Origin: Mycolicibacterium rhodesiae JS60
GTDB lineage: Bacteria; Actinomycetota; Actinomycetes; Mycobacteriales; Mycobacteriaceae
Assembly (NCBI GenBank): GCA_000230935.2
Contig: AGIQ01000001.1
Span: 1,736,001-1,800,000, forward strand
Direction: 5' to 3'
Length of the DNA stretch: 64,000 nucleotides
Shown here: one piece after another, positions 44,113 through 54,859 of the stretch
How positions within the stretch are numbered: position 1 is the first letter of the stretch
How the letters are laid out: each line of letters opens with the position of its first letter
Translations under genes and position numbers: made by a program
The notes under the pieces: model-generated
Database searches by the model: none
Told to the model about the DNA's origin: nothing
What the model saw: the letters and a program-made list of their open reading frames with translations, nothing else

Positions 44113-44222
44113 CCGGGTTTGAGGAGCCAAGGGCTGGGGAATAGTGCTGGAGGCCGCCTGCGGCGGCCCCCAAACGTGACACTGAGAGGCCCGGTCCCTG
44201 CACAAGGGACCGGGCCTTTCGT
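44113..44222 (+). ncRNA. Candidate small RNA ending in a strong terminator
   Basis: On the plus strand, a TATTCT at 44101-44106 could serve as -10, followed by about 110 nt with no credible coding frame. Within it lies a GGCCGCC-TGC-GGCGGCC hairpin, and it ends with a 13-bp perfect terminator stem. Both flanking genes run on the minus strand, so a plus-strand terminator there is otherwise unexplained. No convincing -35 is present and no known sRNA family was recognised. Confidence 0.25.
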
Positions 44223-44223
44223 C
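44187..44223. terminator. 13-bp perfect intrinsic terminator hairpin
   Basis: Arms AGGCCCGGTCCCT and AGGGACCGGGCCT are exactly complementary around a GCACA loop. TTTCGTCT follows on the plus strand. On the minus strand it lies 12 bp after the stop of the Ag85-like gene and can end that transcript too, though the trailing sequence there is less T-rich. Confidence 0.75.
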
Positions 44224-44228
44224 TGGGG

Positions 44229-45893
<1,665 letters not shown>

Positions 45894-45894
45894 G

Positions 45895-46086
45895 TCAGCA
45901 GCAGCGGGCGGTGGGGTTGGTGTCTTGTTGGTGGTGCCGCATCCGCCAGTACTGTGCCTCGGTGAGCACCGGCTCGCCGGGATGGGTGCGTGCCTGGTGT
46001 TCGACGTATCGGCGGTAGTGGTTATCGCCCATCAGTGTGCGGACGTACCAACGGATTTGGCGTGCGACGTGGGTAGTGCGTCCCAT
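45895..46086 (-). CDS. YbdD/YjiX-family small protein (CstA partner)
   Basis: This 63-residue protein matches the YbdD/YjiX family: a basic N-terminus, LMGDNHYRRYVEHQARTHPG and the C-terminal ARCC. It is regularly encoded after cstA. Its ATG lies inside the 3' end of cstA (55-bp overlap) and is preceded by AAGGAGGT, a near-perfect ribosome site embedded in the cstA coding sequence. Its role with the transporter is not established. Confidence 0.85.
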   Translation of the reverse strand: MGRTTHVARQIRWYVRTLMGDNHYRRYVEHQARTHPGEPVLTEAQYWRMRHHQQDTNPTARCC

Positions 46087-48326
46087 TGCTTCTGCACCTC
46101 CTTCTCTGCGGAGGTCGAGATCAGGCTGGATGGCCCGAAGATCTTCGAAGGCACCGGCGCGTCCTCGGTCAACTCCCGGCCGCCGCCGCGGATCGCCCGC
46201 AGCGCCATGGTCACCCCGGCGAGGAACACGATGATGACCAGGACGGCGAAGACGACTGACAGCGTGCCCTGGATGAATGTGTTGCGGATGACGGCGTGCA
46301 ATTGGTCGGCGTTCTTGGCTGAGCCGAATGTGGTCTTGCCGGCTTCCGCGGCCGCACGGTAGGCGAAGTGCTGGGTCCAGTAGCCGAGTTTGGGATCGCC
46401 GGAGAAGATCTTCTGCCACGACGCGGTCAGCGTGACCGTCAGATCCCATAGCAGCGGAATGCCGGGTATCCACGCCCATTTCAGCAGACCCTTCTTGATC
46501 ACCACGACGGTGACGACCGTCAGGGCGATCGCGGCCAGCAGCTGGTTGGCGATACCGAACAGCGGGAACAGGGTGTTGATGCCGCCGAGGGGATCGGTGA
46601 CGCCCATCAGCAGGATGGAACCCCAGCCGGCGACCACCACCAGGCTGCAGATCCAGGCCCCGACCCGCCAGCTCGGGTTGCGCAGCCGCGTCAACGGGCC
46701 GCCGAGATTGGCCAGGGCATCGGAGAGCATGAACCGGGCGACGCGGGTTCCGGCGTCGACGGTGGTCAGGATGAACAGTGCCTCGAACATGATCGCGAAG
46801 TGGTACCAGAATGCCTTCAGCGAGGCGCCGCCGAACACCTGGTGCAGCACCTCGGACATGCCGAATGCCAGTGTCGGCGCGCCGCCGGTCCGGGACACGA
46901 TCGACTCCTCGCCGACGCTCTTGGCGGCGTCGGAGATTTCGGCCCCGGTGATCGGGGCGCCCGACAAGCCAAGGCCGTTGACGTATTTGGCGGCGGTCTC
47001 GGCGGTGGCGCCGGTCTGGGCCGAGGGTGCGTTGATGGCGAAGTACAGATGTTGGTTGAGGATCGCCGCGGTGACCAACGCCATGATCGCCACGAACGAT
47101 TCGGTGAGCATGCCGCCGTAACCGATCAGCCGCATCTGGCTTTCCTTCTCCAGCAGCTTGGGCGTGGTGCCCGAGGAGATCAGGGAGTGGAAGCCCGACA
47201 GTGCACCGCAGGCGATCGTGATGAACAGGAAGGGGAACAGCGAGCCGGCGAAGACCGGGCCGGAGCCGCTCTCGGCGAACTTCGAGATCGCCGGGGCTTC
47301 CATGATCGGCCGGGCCAGCAGGATGCCGAGCGCCAGCAGCGCGATGGTGCCGACCTTCATGAACGTCGACAGGTAGTCGCGCGGCGCGAGCAGGAACCAC
47401 ACCGGCAGCACCGAGGCCGCCAGCCCGTAGACGATGATGCACCACGACAGGGTGACCTTGGACAGCGTGAACCAGTCTGTGCCCCAATCGGTTCCGGCGA
47501 CCCAGCCGCCACTGGCCACCGCAAGCAGTAGCAGGGCGACGCCGATGAGGGACACCTCGGAGACCCGGCCGGGCCGCAGGAACCGCAGATACAGGCCCAT
47601 GAAGATCGCGATCGGGATCGTCATCGCGATGGAGAAGACGCCCCATGGGCTTTCGGCGAGCGCGCCGACCACGACCAGCGCCAGCACCGCGAGCAGGATG
47701 ACCATGATGACCAGCACCGCGACGATGGCGGCGACCCCGCCGACGGCACCGAGCTCGTCGCGGGCCATCTGCCCCAGCGAGCGCCCGCGCCGCCGGGTGG
47801 AGATGGACAGCACCAGGTAGTCCTGAACGCAGCCGGCGAACACCGCGCCGACGATGATCCAGATCGTGCCGGGCAGATAGCCCATCTGCATGGCCAGGAC
47901 CGGGCCGACCAGCGGGCCGGCGCCGGCGATGGCGGCGAAGTGGTGACCGAACAGCACTCGTCGGTCGGTGGGCATGTAGTCGGTGCCGTTCTCGAAGATC
48001 TCGGCGGGCGTGGCGTGGTCGTCGCGCGGGCGGACGATCTTCATCTCGATCAGCCGGGCGTAGAACCGGTAGCCGATCACGTAGGTGCAGATCGCCGCGA
48101 TCACGAACCACACGGCGTTGACGGTCTCGCCGCGGAAGAAGGCGATGACCGCCCACGCGATGGCCCCGACGACGGCGATGGCGCCGAAGATCAGTTTGTG
48201 CCGGGTCGTGATGGGCGAGCGGTCGATGATCGCAACCGGCGGCAGGTCCTTCTCGGTGCGGATATAGGTGACGTCGCCCTTGGTTTCCTCGATGTGTTCC
48301 GACGGCTCGGCGGTCGGTGCAGCCAC
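46032..48326 (-). CDS. cstA: CstA carbon-starvation pyruvate/peptide transporter
   Basis: This 764-residue membrane protein has around 16-18 hydrophobic segments with CstA landmarks: YRFYARLIE near the N-terminus, FGHHFAAIAGAGPLVGPVLA, and DAGTRVARFMLSD. CstA imports pyruvate and possibly peptides during carbon limitation. It forms a two-gene unit with ybdD and is divergent from the flavoprotein at 48494. As I recall, cstA is also near ligB and fadE22 in M. tuberculosis, which supports the assignment. Confidence 0.95.
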   Translation of the reverse strand: MAAPTAEPSEHIEETKGDVTYIRTEKDLPPVAIIDRSPITTRHKLIFGAIAVVGAIAWAVIAFFRGETVNAVWFVIAAICTYVIGYRFYARLIEMKIVRPRDDHATPAEIFENGTDYMPTDRRVLFGHHFAAIAGAGPLVGPVLAMQMGYLPGTIWIIVGAVFAGCVQDYLVLSISTRRRGRSLGQMARDELGAVGGVAAIVAVLVIMVILLAVLALVVVGALAESPWGVFSIAMTIPIAIFMGLYLRFLRPGRVSEVSLIGVALLLLAVASGGWVAGTDWGTDWFTLSKVTLSWCIIVYGLAASVLPVWFLLAPRDYLSTFMKVGTIALLALGILLARPIMEAPAISKFAESGSGPVFAGSLFPFLFITIACGALSGFHSLISSGTTPKLLEKESQMRLIGYGGMLTESFVAIMALVTAAILNQHLYFAINAPSAQTGATAETAAKYVNGLGLSGAPITGAEISDAAKSVGEESIVSRTGGAPTLAFGMSEVLHQVFGGASLKAFWYHFAIMFEALFILTTVDAGTRVARFMLSDALANLGGPLTRLRNPSWRVGAWICSLVVVAGWGSILLMGVTDPLGGINTLFPLFGIANQLLAAIALTVVTVVVIKKGLLKWAWIPGIPLLWDLTVTLTASWQKIFSGDPKLGYWTQHFAYRAAAEAGKTTFGSAKNADQLHAVIRNTFIQGTLSVVFAVLVIIVFLAGVTMALRAIRGGGRELTEDAPVPSKIFGPSSLISTSAEKEVQKQWDALPTSHAKSVGTSAH

Positions 48327-48493
48327 GGTGTTTCTCCCTTGACGAGACGTGTCATGTCAGGCGGTGCGGTGATCCTTTCATTCACAGGTTCGCCAGTAAG
48401 GGGAACGCGAAACGCCGCGCCGCTATTCAGCGCTGGTCTTAGTGTTACCACAAGTTTCTCTTATTTTTCTTAATTTTGATGTACGGTCGCGGC

Positions 48494-50104
48494 ATGGCCG
48501 AACTTGATTCACAGGCGGTGGTTTTGGGGGCGGGGCTTGCGGGGTTGCTGGCGGCCAGGGTGCTTTCGGAGTTCTACGGGTCGGTCACCGTCGTGGAACG
48601 TGACGCGTTGCCCGACCACCCCGTGCAGCGGACCGGGGTGCCGCAGGGTCGCCATCTGCACAGTCTGTTGAGCCGCGGTACGCAGGTGATCGGCGAGCTG
48701 TTTCCCGGAATCCTGGGTGAGCTCGCCGCGGCGGGCGCCGTTGTCGACGACGGCGACGATCTGTCACGGCTCTACGTGCGCGTCGGACGTCACGAACTGA
48801 ATCGCACGGGCCGCCTGGCCGACCCGGGATCGCTGGCGGCATATCAATCCAGCCGTCCTTTCCTCGAGTTCCATCTCCGGCGGCGGGTGGGCGCGCTGGA
48901 GAACGTCACGATCCTGGACCGCCGGAACATCGTGGCGCCGGTGCTGGCCGGCGACACTGTGACCGGAGTGCGAATCATCAACCGGGACACCGGTATCTCG
49001 TCGACCCTCGCGGCCGGGCTGGTAGTCGACGCGACCGGACGTGCCGGGCGCACGGCACACTTCTTGGCCAGTCAGGGCTATGGCGAAGTGCCCGAGGAGC
49101 AGGTCGCCTCGATGACCGGCTACAGCAGCCAGTTGTTGCGCATCCCGCCGGGACGCATCCGTGCGCGGATGGCGTTCATCAACCAGGGTCCCCGCGCGCC
49201 GGGGGCGCTGCTTGTCGCCTACGAGAATGACACCTGGATGCTGGCGATCTCCCGTCCAACCGAGTTGGGCAGGCCACCAGTCGATTTCACCGAGATGATG
49301 GACACGGCTGCACAGCTGCTGCCGGAGGGAATCCTGGCCGGGGTGCGGGATGCGGTACCGGTCGGGGAGATCTCCGTCTCGCGCAGTACCGCCGCCGTCT
49401 GGCGACGTTATGACCAGATGCCGCGCCTGCCGTCCGGTCTGGTGATCCTGGGTGACGCGCTGTGCAGCCTCAATCCGCTGTACGGACAAGGCATGACGAT
49501 GGCAGCCCTGCAAGCACTCGCACTGCGCGACTGCCTGCGCGGCGGTGATGCCGATGTCTCGCGGCGTTTCTTCCTCGCCGCCGCCGAACGCATCGGACCG
49601 GTGTGGTCGGCCAACCCGACCAACGATCGGCCACCGTCTGCCGACGACGGGCGCCGGCGGACGGCCGCATGGACTCAGCGTGCGGTGTTGAAAGCCGCGG
49701 CAACCGATATCGTTGTGGCCGAGCGGATTATGCGGGTTCGCGGCCTGGTCGATCCGCCCGATCGGCTACGGGACCCGGCGCTGTTCGTGCGGGTCCTGCT
49801 GGCCAACCTGCGGCCCGCCCCGCGTGTCACCGCGGCCCCGGTACACTCGACGATCAGCCACGCCGACGAGCGGGCGATCCGCGTGCTGGTCGAGCGCCAG
49901 GCTCATCGTCGCAGAGGGCGCACCGAGATCACCCGCCTGCGGTATCTGACGCCCGACGTGGCGCTGATCCAGGCCCGCGCGGCCGTAGCGGGCCGGTTGC
50001 ACCCGATGACCCGCCGTAACACCAGCGTCGCGGTGCGTACCGACGACGGCTGGCAGCTGGCCTTCTCGCAGAACACCGCGTCGTGGGGGTTCAGCCATGC
50101 TTGA
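48494..50104 (+). CDS. FAD-dependent oxidoreductase fused to a partial NTF2-like domain
   Basis: This 536-residue protein has a flavoprotein domain (VVLGAGLAGLLAARVL, DATGRAGR, and LGDALCSLNPLYGQGM) up to about residue 455. The remaining ~80 residues look like the two ends of a DUF4440/SgcJ-type NTF2-like domain joined together: ISHADERAIRVLVERQ directly followed by TRLRYLTPDVALIQARAAV and DDGWQLAFSQNTA. The middle of that domain (about 45 residues) is missing. The start at 48494 is preferred, with ATG at 48479 as alternative. Its substrate is unknown. Confidence 0.75.
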   Translation: MAELDSQAVVLGAGLAGLLAARVLSEFYGSVTVVERDALPDHPVQRTGVPQGRHLHSLLSRGTQVIGELFPGILGELAAAGAVVDDGDDLSRLYVRVGRHELNRTGRLADPGSLAAYQSSRPFLEFHLRRRVGALENVTILDRRNIVAPVLAGDTVTGVRIINRDTGISSTLAAGLVVDATGRAGRTAHFLASQGYGEVPEEQVASMTGYSSQLLRIPPGRIRARMAFINQGPRAPGALLVAYENDTWMLAISRPTELGRPPVDFTEMMDTAAQLLPEGILAGVRDAVPVGEISVSRSTAAVWRRYDQMPRLPSGLVILGDALCSLNPLYGQGMTMAALQALALRDCLRGGDADVSRRFFLAAAERIGPVWSANPTNDRPPSADDGRRRTAAWTQRAVLKAAATDIVVAERIMRVRGLVDPPDRLRDPALFVRVLLANLRPAPRVTAAPVHSTISHADERAIRVLVERQAHRRRGRTEITRLRYLTPDVALIQARAAVAGRLHPMTRRNTSVAVRTDDGWQLAFSQNTASWGFSHA

Positions 50105-50771
50105 GGCGACGTATCGTGCCGCCCGCGCTCGGGTGAGTGAACTCGCCGCCACGCTCAGCGACGAACAGTGTCGAGCGCAGGTGCCCGCGACCCCGCGATG
50201 GACGGTGCACGAGCTGCTGGCACACCTCGTCGGCTGTGCGTCCGACGCCATCAGCGGACGCTTGGACGGAGTGACGAGCGATCAGTGGACAGCACGACAT
50301 GTCCGGGAACGTCGGAGCAACTCGATCGAAGAACTGATGGCGGAATGGGGCCGCACCGGCGCCGCCGCCGACGCCACCTTGAGCGACGAGCAGCTGTACG
50401 GCCCCAACCTCGCCATCGACACCATCTGCCACGAGTCGGACTTGCATGAGGCACTGGGACTTCCTCGCGTCGACCGCGAGCACTGGCAACCATTTCTCGA
50501 CGTGACGATGCGCTACCTCGGCAGGCAGCTGCGGCACAGCACAGCGCTGCACATACGCGACGAGCAGGGACAGCAATGGAGTTGCGGCTCAGGGGAGCCG
50601 ACGACACAGTTGTCCGCCGACGGCTATGAACTGCTGCGCGCCAACCTGAGTCGCCGCTCCCTGCGCCAGATCGCCGCATGGCAGTGGGCGCCGGCGCCCA
50701 GCGAGGAGATGCTGCGCGGATTCGGAGTCTTCGGCACGCGCGTCGATGATCAGCCCGTGCCGGCTCGCTAG
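50097..50771 (+). CDS. Maleylpyruvate isomerase-family, mycothiol-dependent enzyme (DinB-like)
   Basis: This 224-residue protein has the DinB/MDMPI four-helix N-terminal domain: [15 protein letters not shown] with a metal-binding His, and [14 protein letters not shown] with two more. Such proteins use mycothiol in isomerisation or detoxification. A C-terminal SCP2-like domain may follow. It overlaps the flavoprotein gene by 8 bp and is likely co-expressed with it. Confidence 0.82.
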   Translation: MLEATYRAARARVSELAATLSDEQCRAQVPATPRWTVHELLAHLVGCASDAISGRLDGVTSDQWTARHVRERRSNSIEELMAEWGRTGAAADATLSDEQLYGPNLAIDTICHESDLHEALGLPRVDREHWQPFLDVTMRYLGRQLRHSTALHIRDEQGQQWSCGSGEPTTQLSADGYELLRANLSRRSLRQIAAWQWAPAPSEEMLRGFGVFGTRVDDQPVPAR

Positions 50772-52303
50772 TCGCGCTCGTAGAACGCCCGCACAGTATC
50801 GACGGTGTCGGCTTCGGCGGGGCCCTTGTCGTCGCGGTAGCGCAGCACCCTCGCGAACCGCAGCGCCATGCCCGCGGGATAGCGGCTGGAGCCCTGTACT
50901 CCGTCGAACGCGATCTCCACTACCTGCTCCGGGCGCAGTGGAACGACGTACTGGTCCAGCGGCCCCGTCGCCAGCTCGGTGAACCGCGCCGTCTGCCAAT
51001 CGAGCATCGCGTCGGTCATGCCCTTGAACGTCTTGCCCAGCATCACGAACCCGCCCGTCTGCGGATCCAGCGCTCCCAGATGGATATTGGACAGCTTGCC
51101 GGTGCGCCGCCCCGATCCCCACTCCACGGCCAGCACCACCAGATCCAGGGTGTGCACCGGCTTGACCTTCAGCCAGCCCGCACCCCGGCGGCCCGCCTCG
51201 TACGGCGAGGTGGATGATTTGGCCATCACACCCTCGTGGCCGGCCGCCAGGGTCACATCCAGAAAGCCTTGTGCCGCAGCGGCATCAGTGGTGATCAGCC
51301 GGTCGACGCGCTGCCCGGCGGGCACGATCGAGTCCAGTGCCGCGAGCCGGGCGTGCGTCGGCTCGTCGAGCAGATCGACACCGTCGAGATGCAGGATGTC
51401 GAAGAAGAACACCGAAAGTGGTTGTGCGGCCCGGGCTGCTGCCACGTCGGTGCTCTTGCCGAATCGCGACGCGGTCACCTGGAACCGGTGCGGACGCAGG
51501 TCGGGGCGCAGGGCGATGGCCTCGCCGTCGGCGATCAGGGTGGTGACCGGCAGCGCCAGCGCGGCGTCCACCACTTCCGGCAGCCGGGCCGTCACGTCGT
51601 CGAGACTGCGGGTGTAGACGGTGACATCATCGCCGTCGCGGTGGATCTGAACTCGGGCACCGTCGAGCTTGGCCTCGAAAATGGCGTCGCCGCTGAGGCG
51701 TTCGAGGGCATCGGCCACGCCCGTGGCGGTTTGTGCCAACATCGGCCCGACCGGACGGCCCACCGTCAACGTGAAGGCGCTCAGCGCCTCGGCTCCGCCG
51801 GTCAGCGCCGTGGCCGCCACCGCGGGCAGGGCGCCACCGACCATGGCCGCCCGGCGGACCGCCGCGGCGGGCAGGCCGGCCGCCTTGGCGACCGAGTCGG
51901 CCATCACCCCGGCCAGCGCCCCTTGGCGCAGTTCGCCGCCCAGCAACCGCCGCAGGAACACCTGCTCGGTATCAGTAGCCGCGCTGAACAGGCCGGCGAG
52001 CAGATCGGCACGGCGGGCCTGTGAGCCCTTGCCGGCAACCGCACCGATCTCGGTGAACGTCGTATCGACCTGCGACACCGTCAACGTCGGCCCGGTCGCC
52101 GGATCCGGGAGCGAGCGCAACGATGCCCAGCCGACCCCGATCTGGCGCTGCGGCAGCTCGCCGGACAGCCACGACACCACGACAGCCACCAGCTGCGGGT
52201 CGTCCACTCCGGTCAGCAGCTCGGCGATCCGTGCCACCTTGGCCAGCCGTGAGGACGTTGCCGACACATCGACCGAGGCCGCCGCAACATCGCCTAGCAA
52301 CAT
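50768..52303 (-). CDS. ligB: ATP-dependent DNA ligase LigB
   Basis: This 511-residue ligase has the N-terminal DNA-binding domain, the adenylation motif [12 protein letters not shown] with the nucleotide-accepting Lys212, the DGEAIAL motif, [17 protein letters not shown], and WLKVKP in the final motif. The C-terminal OB-fold ends in [17 protein letters not shown]. It matches the mycobacterial LigB class in length and lies near cstA, as I recall for M. tuberculosis. The frame is open far upstream across the next gene, but the ATG at 52303 begins the conserved domain. LigB is considered a non-essential auxiliary ligase. Confidence 0.94.
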   Translation of the reverse strand: MLLGDVAAASVDVSATSSRLAKVARIAELLTGVDDPQLVAVVVSWLSGELPQRQIGVGWASLRSLPDPATGPTLTVSQVDTTFTEIGAVAGKGSQARRADLLAGLFSAATDTEQVFLRRLLGGELRQGALAGVMADSVAKAAGLPAAAVRRAAMVGGALPAVAATALTGGAEALSAFTLTVGRPVGPMLAQTATGVADALERLSGDAIFEAKLDGARVQIHRDGDDVTVYTRSLDDVTARLPEVVDAALALPVTTLIADGEAIALRPDLRPHRFQVTASRFGKSTDVAAARAAQPLSVFFFDILHLDGVDLLDEPTHARLAALDSIVPAGQRVDRLITTDAAAAQGFLDVTLAAGHEGVMAKSSTSPYEAGRRGAGWLKVKPVHTLDLVVLAVEWGSGRRTGKLSNIHLGALDPQTGGFVMLGKTFKGMTDAMLDWQTARFTELATGPLDQYVVPLRPEQVVEIAFDGVQGSSRYPAGMALRFARVLRYRDDKGPAEADTVDTVRAFYERD

Positions 52304-52344
52304 GACTCCAGGTTGGCATGCCACCGCGGACAAACCGGCCGGTG

Positions 52345-53880
52345 TCAGGCCACCTCGAACGACACCGACGGCCAACCCGTCGCGCCGTCGGGAGCCGGCG
52401 GCGCCTGGTCCTCGGTCTGCACCGCGCCGGTGTTGTCGGTCGCGCGAGCGGTGATGGTGTGGAAACCGCTCTGGGTGGCGGTCCACGGGAAGCTCCACAG
52501 CCGCCAGGTGTCGTTGGAGTAGGCCGCCCCGAGCTGGGCGGGCTGCCACGGGCCGTCGTCGATTCGCACCTCGACGGCCTTCACACCGCGGTTCTGCGCC
52601 CACGCCACGCCGCCGAAGGTGACCGGACCCTTGGCCACCTTCTGGCCGTCGCGCGGGACGTCGATGCGCGACTCGGTCTTGATCGGGCCGCGCTCGGACC
52701 ACCCGAGCTTGGTCCAGTAGGCCTGCGCCTGGTCGAAGCGGGTCAGCTCCAGGTCCACCACCCATTTGGTGGCCGACACATAGCCGTACAGCCCGGGCAC
52801 CACCAGCCGGGCGGGATACCCGTGCTCGACGGGCAGCGGCGTGCCGTTCATCCCGATCGCCAGCATCGATTCGCGGGCGTCGGTGAGCGCCTCCACCGGG
52901 GTGCCCGCGGTGAACCCGTCGATGGAGGTGGACAGCACCATGTCGGCGTCGGGGTGGATCCCGCTGGCGCGCAACAGGTCCGCGACCCGGTATCCGGTCC
53001 AGCTGGCGTTGGAGATCAGGTCGCCGCCGACGGGGTTGGACACACAGGTCAGCGTGACGACCTTGGTGATCGGCTCGAACTTGGCCAGGTCGTCGAAGGT
53101 GTAGGTGACTTCGCGGGCGACCATGCCGTGGATGCGCAGCCGGAAATCGGCGCGCGCGAGCTGCGGGACGCTCAGCGCGGTGTCGATGCGGTAGAACTCG
53201 TTGTTGGGCGTGATGAAGCTGGGCAGCTGCACGCCCGCGGGCGTGACGTCGGCGGGAATCGGCGACGGCGGCGGGGCCGACGGCAGGGCGAAGCTCTCGC
53301 GGTCGCCGGACACCGAGTGCAGCCGGCGGCTGATCACCGCACCGGCGACGCCGCTCAACAGCCCGAGCCCGCCGATGCCGAACGTCAGCAGCGAGAGCCG
53401 GCGTCCCGGATCGACGTCGGCGTCGGCGGTCGTCTCGGTCGCTTCGCTCGCGGCGATCCGGCCGGTGAGGAAACGCAACACCGCGATCCCACACCCGGCG
53501 CCGAGCAGGGTCGGGATGATGTCGACCCCGCGCGCACCGGGAATGGCCAACACCGCGGCGCAGCCGGCCACCGCGGCGGCCACGAACGCCAGCGTGCCCA
53601 CCGGGATGCGGGAGCGTTCCCAGATCGCGGCGACGGCGGCCAGCACGCCGATGACGGCAAGCACGGATACCGACAGGAACAGCTTGTCGGCGGTACCGAA
53701 GGTCTGGATCGCCCATTCCTTGACCGGCCCGGGAGTGAGGTTGATGACGGCGGTGCCCACCGCGGTGCGAGCGTCGGCGGCCGGTGAGAAGAAGGCGGCG
53801 GTCAGCTCGACGACGCCGACGGCGGCGGCCGCTGCGGCCACCCCGGACCCCATGCGCAGACCGGTGGTGGATCGGGCCAT
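52345..53880 (-). CDS. Membrane-anchored molybdopterin oxidoreductase (sulfite oxidase family)
   Basis: This 511-residue protein has four or five N-terminal membrane segments (residues ~1-190) and a periplasm-facing sulfite-oxidase-type domain. The molybdenum-ligating cysteine lies in [11 protein letters not shown], followed by WTGYRV and a C-terminal Ig-like dimerisation domain ([21 protein letters not shown]). A TTG three codons earlier is a possible start. It precedes ligB by 41 bp. The natural substrate of this membrane-fused subgroup is not known. Confidence 0.88.
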   Translation of the reverse strand: MARSTTGLRMGSGVAAAAAAVGVVELTAAFFSPAADARTAVGTAVINLTPGPVKEWAIQTFGTADKLFLSVSVLAVIGVLAAVAAIWERSRIPVGTLAFVAAAVAGCAAVLAIPGARGVDIIPTLLGAGCGIAVLRFLTGRIAASEATETTADADVDPGRRLSLLTFGIGGLGLLSGVAGAVISRRLHSVSGDRESFALPSAPPPSPIPADVTPAGVQLPSFITPNNEFYRIDTALSVPQLARADFRLRIHGMVAREVTYTFDDLAKFEPITKVVTLTCVSNPVGGDLISNASWTGYRVADLLRASGIHPDADMVLSTSIDGFTAGTPVEALTDARESMLAIGMNGTPLPVEHGYPARLVVPGLYGYVSATKWVVDLELTRFDQAQAYWTKLGWSERGPIKTESRIDVPRDGQKVAKGPVTFGGVAWAQNRGVKAVEVRIDDGPWQPAQLGAAYSNDTWRLWSFPWTATQSGFHTITARATDNTGAVQTEDQAPPAPDGATGWPSVSFEVA

Positions 53881-54044
53881 GAGGCCCAACGTACCGCCCG
53901 GTGGACACCCTTGGTCATTACCGATTCATGACGGCCGGTAACGTGCGTACCGGCTCGGGCGCCACCGGGGTGTCCGCGAATGGAACAGCGAACTGTAAGC
54001 CGCACGGTTAGCGTGCCTGCGGCGTCAACCGACAGGAGTATCGG

Positions 54045-54803
54045 ATGGAGATCTCGGGCAAGAAGGTAGTCGTCGTGGGCGGCGCATCGGGCTTCGGGCG
54101 GGCGAGTGCGGAACTGCTGGCCGCCCGTGGGGCTCAGGTGGCGATTCTCGACCGCGAGGGCACCGACGGCCCCGAGGTCGCGGCGGCGGTCGGCGGCCCG
54201 TTCATCCCGGTTGACGTCACCGACTTCGCGGGCACCGAGAAGGTGCTGGCCGAAGCCGTCGAGAAGCTGGGGGGCCTGCACGTCGTGCTGACCACCGCCG
54301 GCGGCGGTGTCGCGGAGAAGACGTTCGGCAAGAACGGCCCGCACGCGCTGGAGACGTTCCAGAGCACGATCAACCTCAACCTGATCGCCAGCTTCAACAT
54401 CAGCCGGCTGGCGGCCGCGCATATGGCCAACAACGAGCCCGAGGACGAAGAGCGCGGCGTCATCATCAACACCGCATCGATCGCCGCCTTCGAAGGCCAG
54501 ATCGGCCAGGTCGCCTACACCGCCGCCAAGGCCGGTATCGCGGGCATGTGCCTGACCATGGCCCGCGATCTGGGTCCGGTCGGGATCCGCGCGCTGGCGA
54601 TCGCGCCCAGCCTGTTCGCCACCGGCCTGACGAAGGGCATTCCCGACGAGTTCGCCAAGGCGCTGACCAAGGACGCCGCGTTCCCCAAGCGCCTGGGCCG
54701 GCCCGAGGAGTTCGCCAAACTGGTGTCCGCGATCGTCGAGAACCCGATGCTCAACGGCCAGTGCATCCGCCTGGACGCCGGACAGCGCTTTGCCCCCAAG
54801 TAA
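54045..54803 (+). CDS. SDR 3-hydroxyacyl-CoA dehydrogenase type 2-like (HSD10-like)
   Basis: This 252-residue SDR has VGGASGFGRASAELLAARGA with the acidic LDRE for NAD, NTASIAAFEGQ, and YTAAKAGIAGM. The long TFGKNGPHALETFQSTINLN segment and the ending NGQCIRLDAGQRF are typical of 17-beta-HSD10-like 3-hydroxyacyl-CoA dehydrogenases. An ACAGGAG ribosome site precedes it. It lies 56 bp upstream of fadE22, and the two could serve successive beta-oxidation steps. Confidence 0.9.
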   Translation: MEISGKKVVVVGGASGFGRASAELLAARGAQVAILDREGTDGPEVAAAVGGPFIPVDVTDFAGTEKVLAEAVEKLGGLHVVLTTAGGGVAEKTFGKNGPHALETFQSTINLNLIASFNISRLAAAHMANNEPEDEERGVIINTASIAAFEGQIGQVAYTAAKAGIAGMCLTMARDLGPVGIRALAIAPSLFATGLTKGIPDEFAKALTKDAAFPKRLGRPEEFAKLVSAIVENPMLNGQCIRLDAGQRFAPK

Positions 54804-54859
54804 TCCGTTCTGTGGTAAGGCATTAGAGGAATAGGCACCGCCGCCTCGAGGAGGACCCG

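Noticed and set aside
45895..48156. 753-residue open frame on the minus strand
   Set aside because: It is a shadow frame of cstA, very rich in Arg and Pro; only its last 63 codons (ybdD) are real.
52304..53908. Extension of the ligB frame giving a 1046-residue fusion
   Set aside because: The upstream half is a shadow of the molybdopterin oxidoreductase, which has clear domains in another frame.
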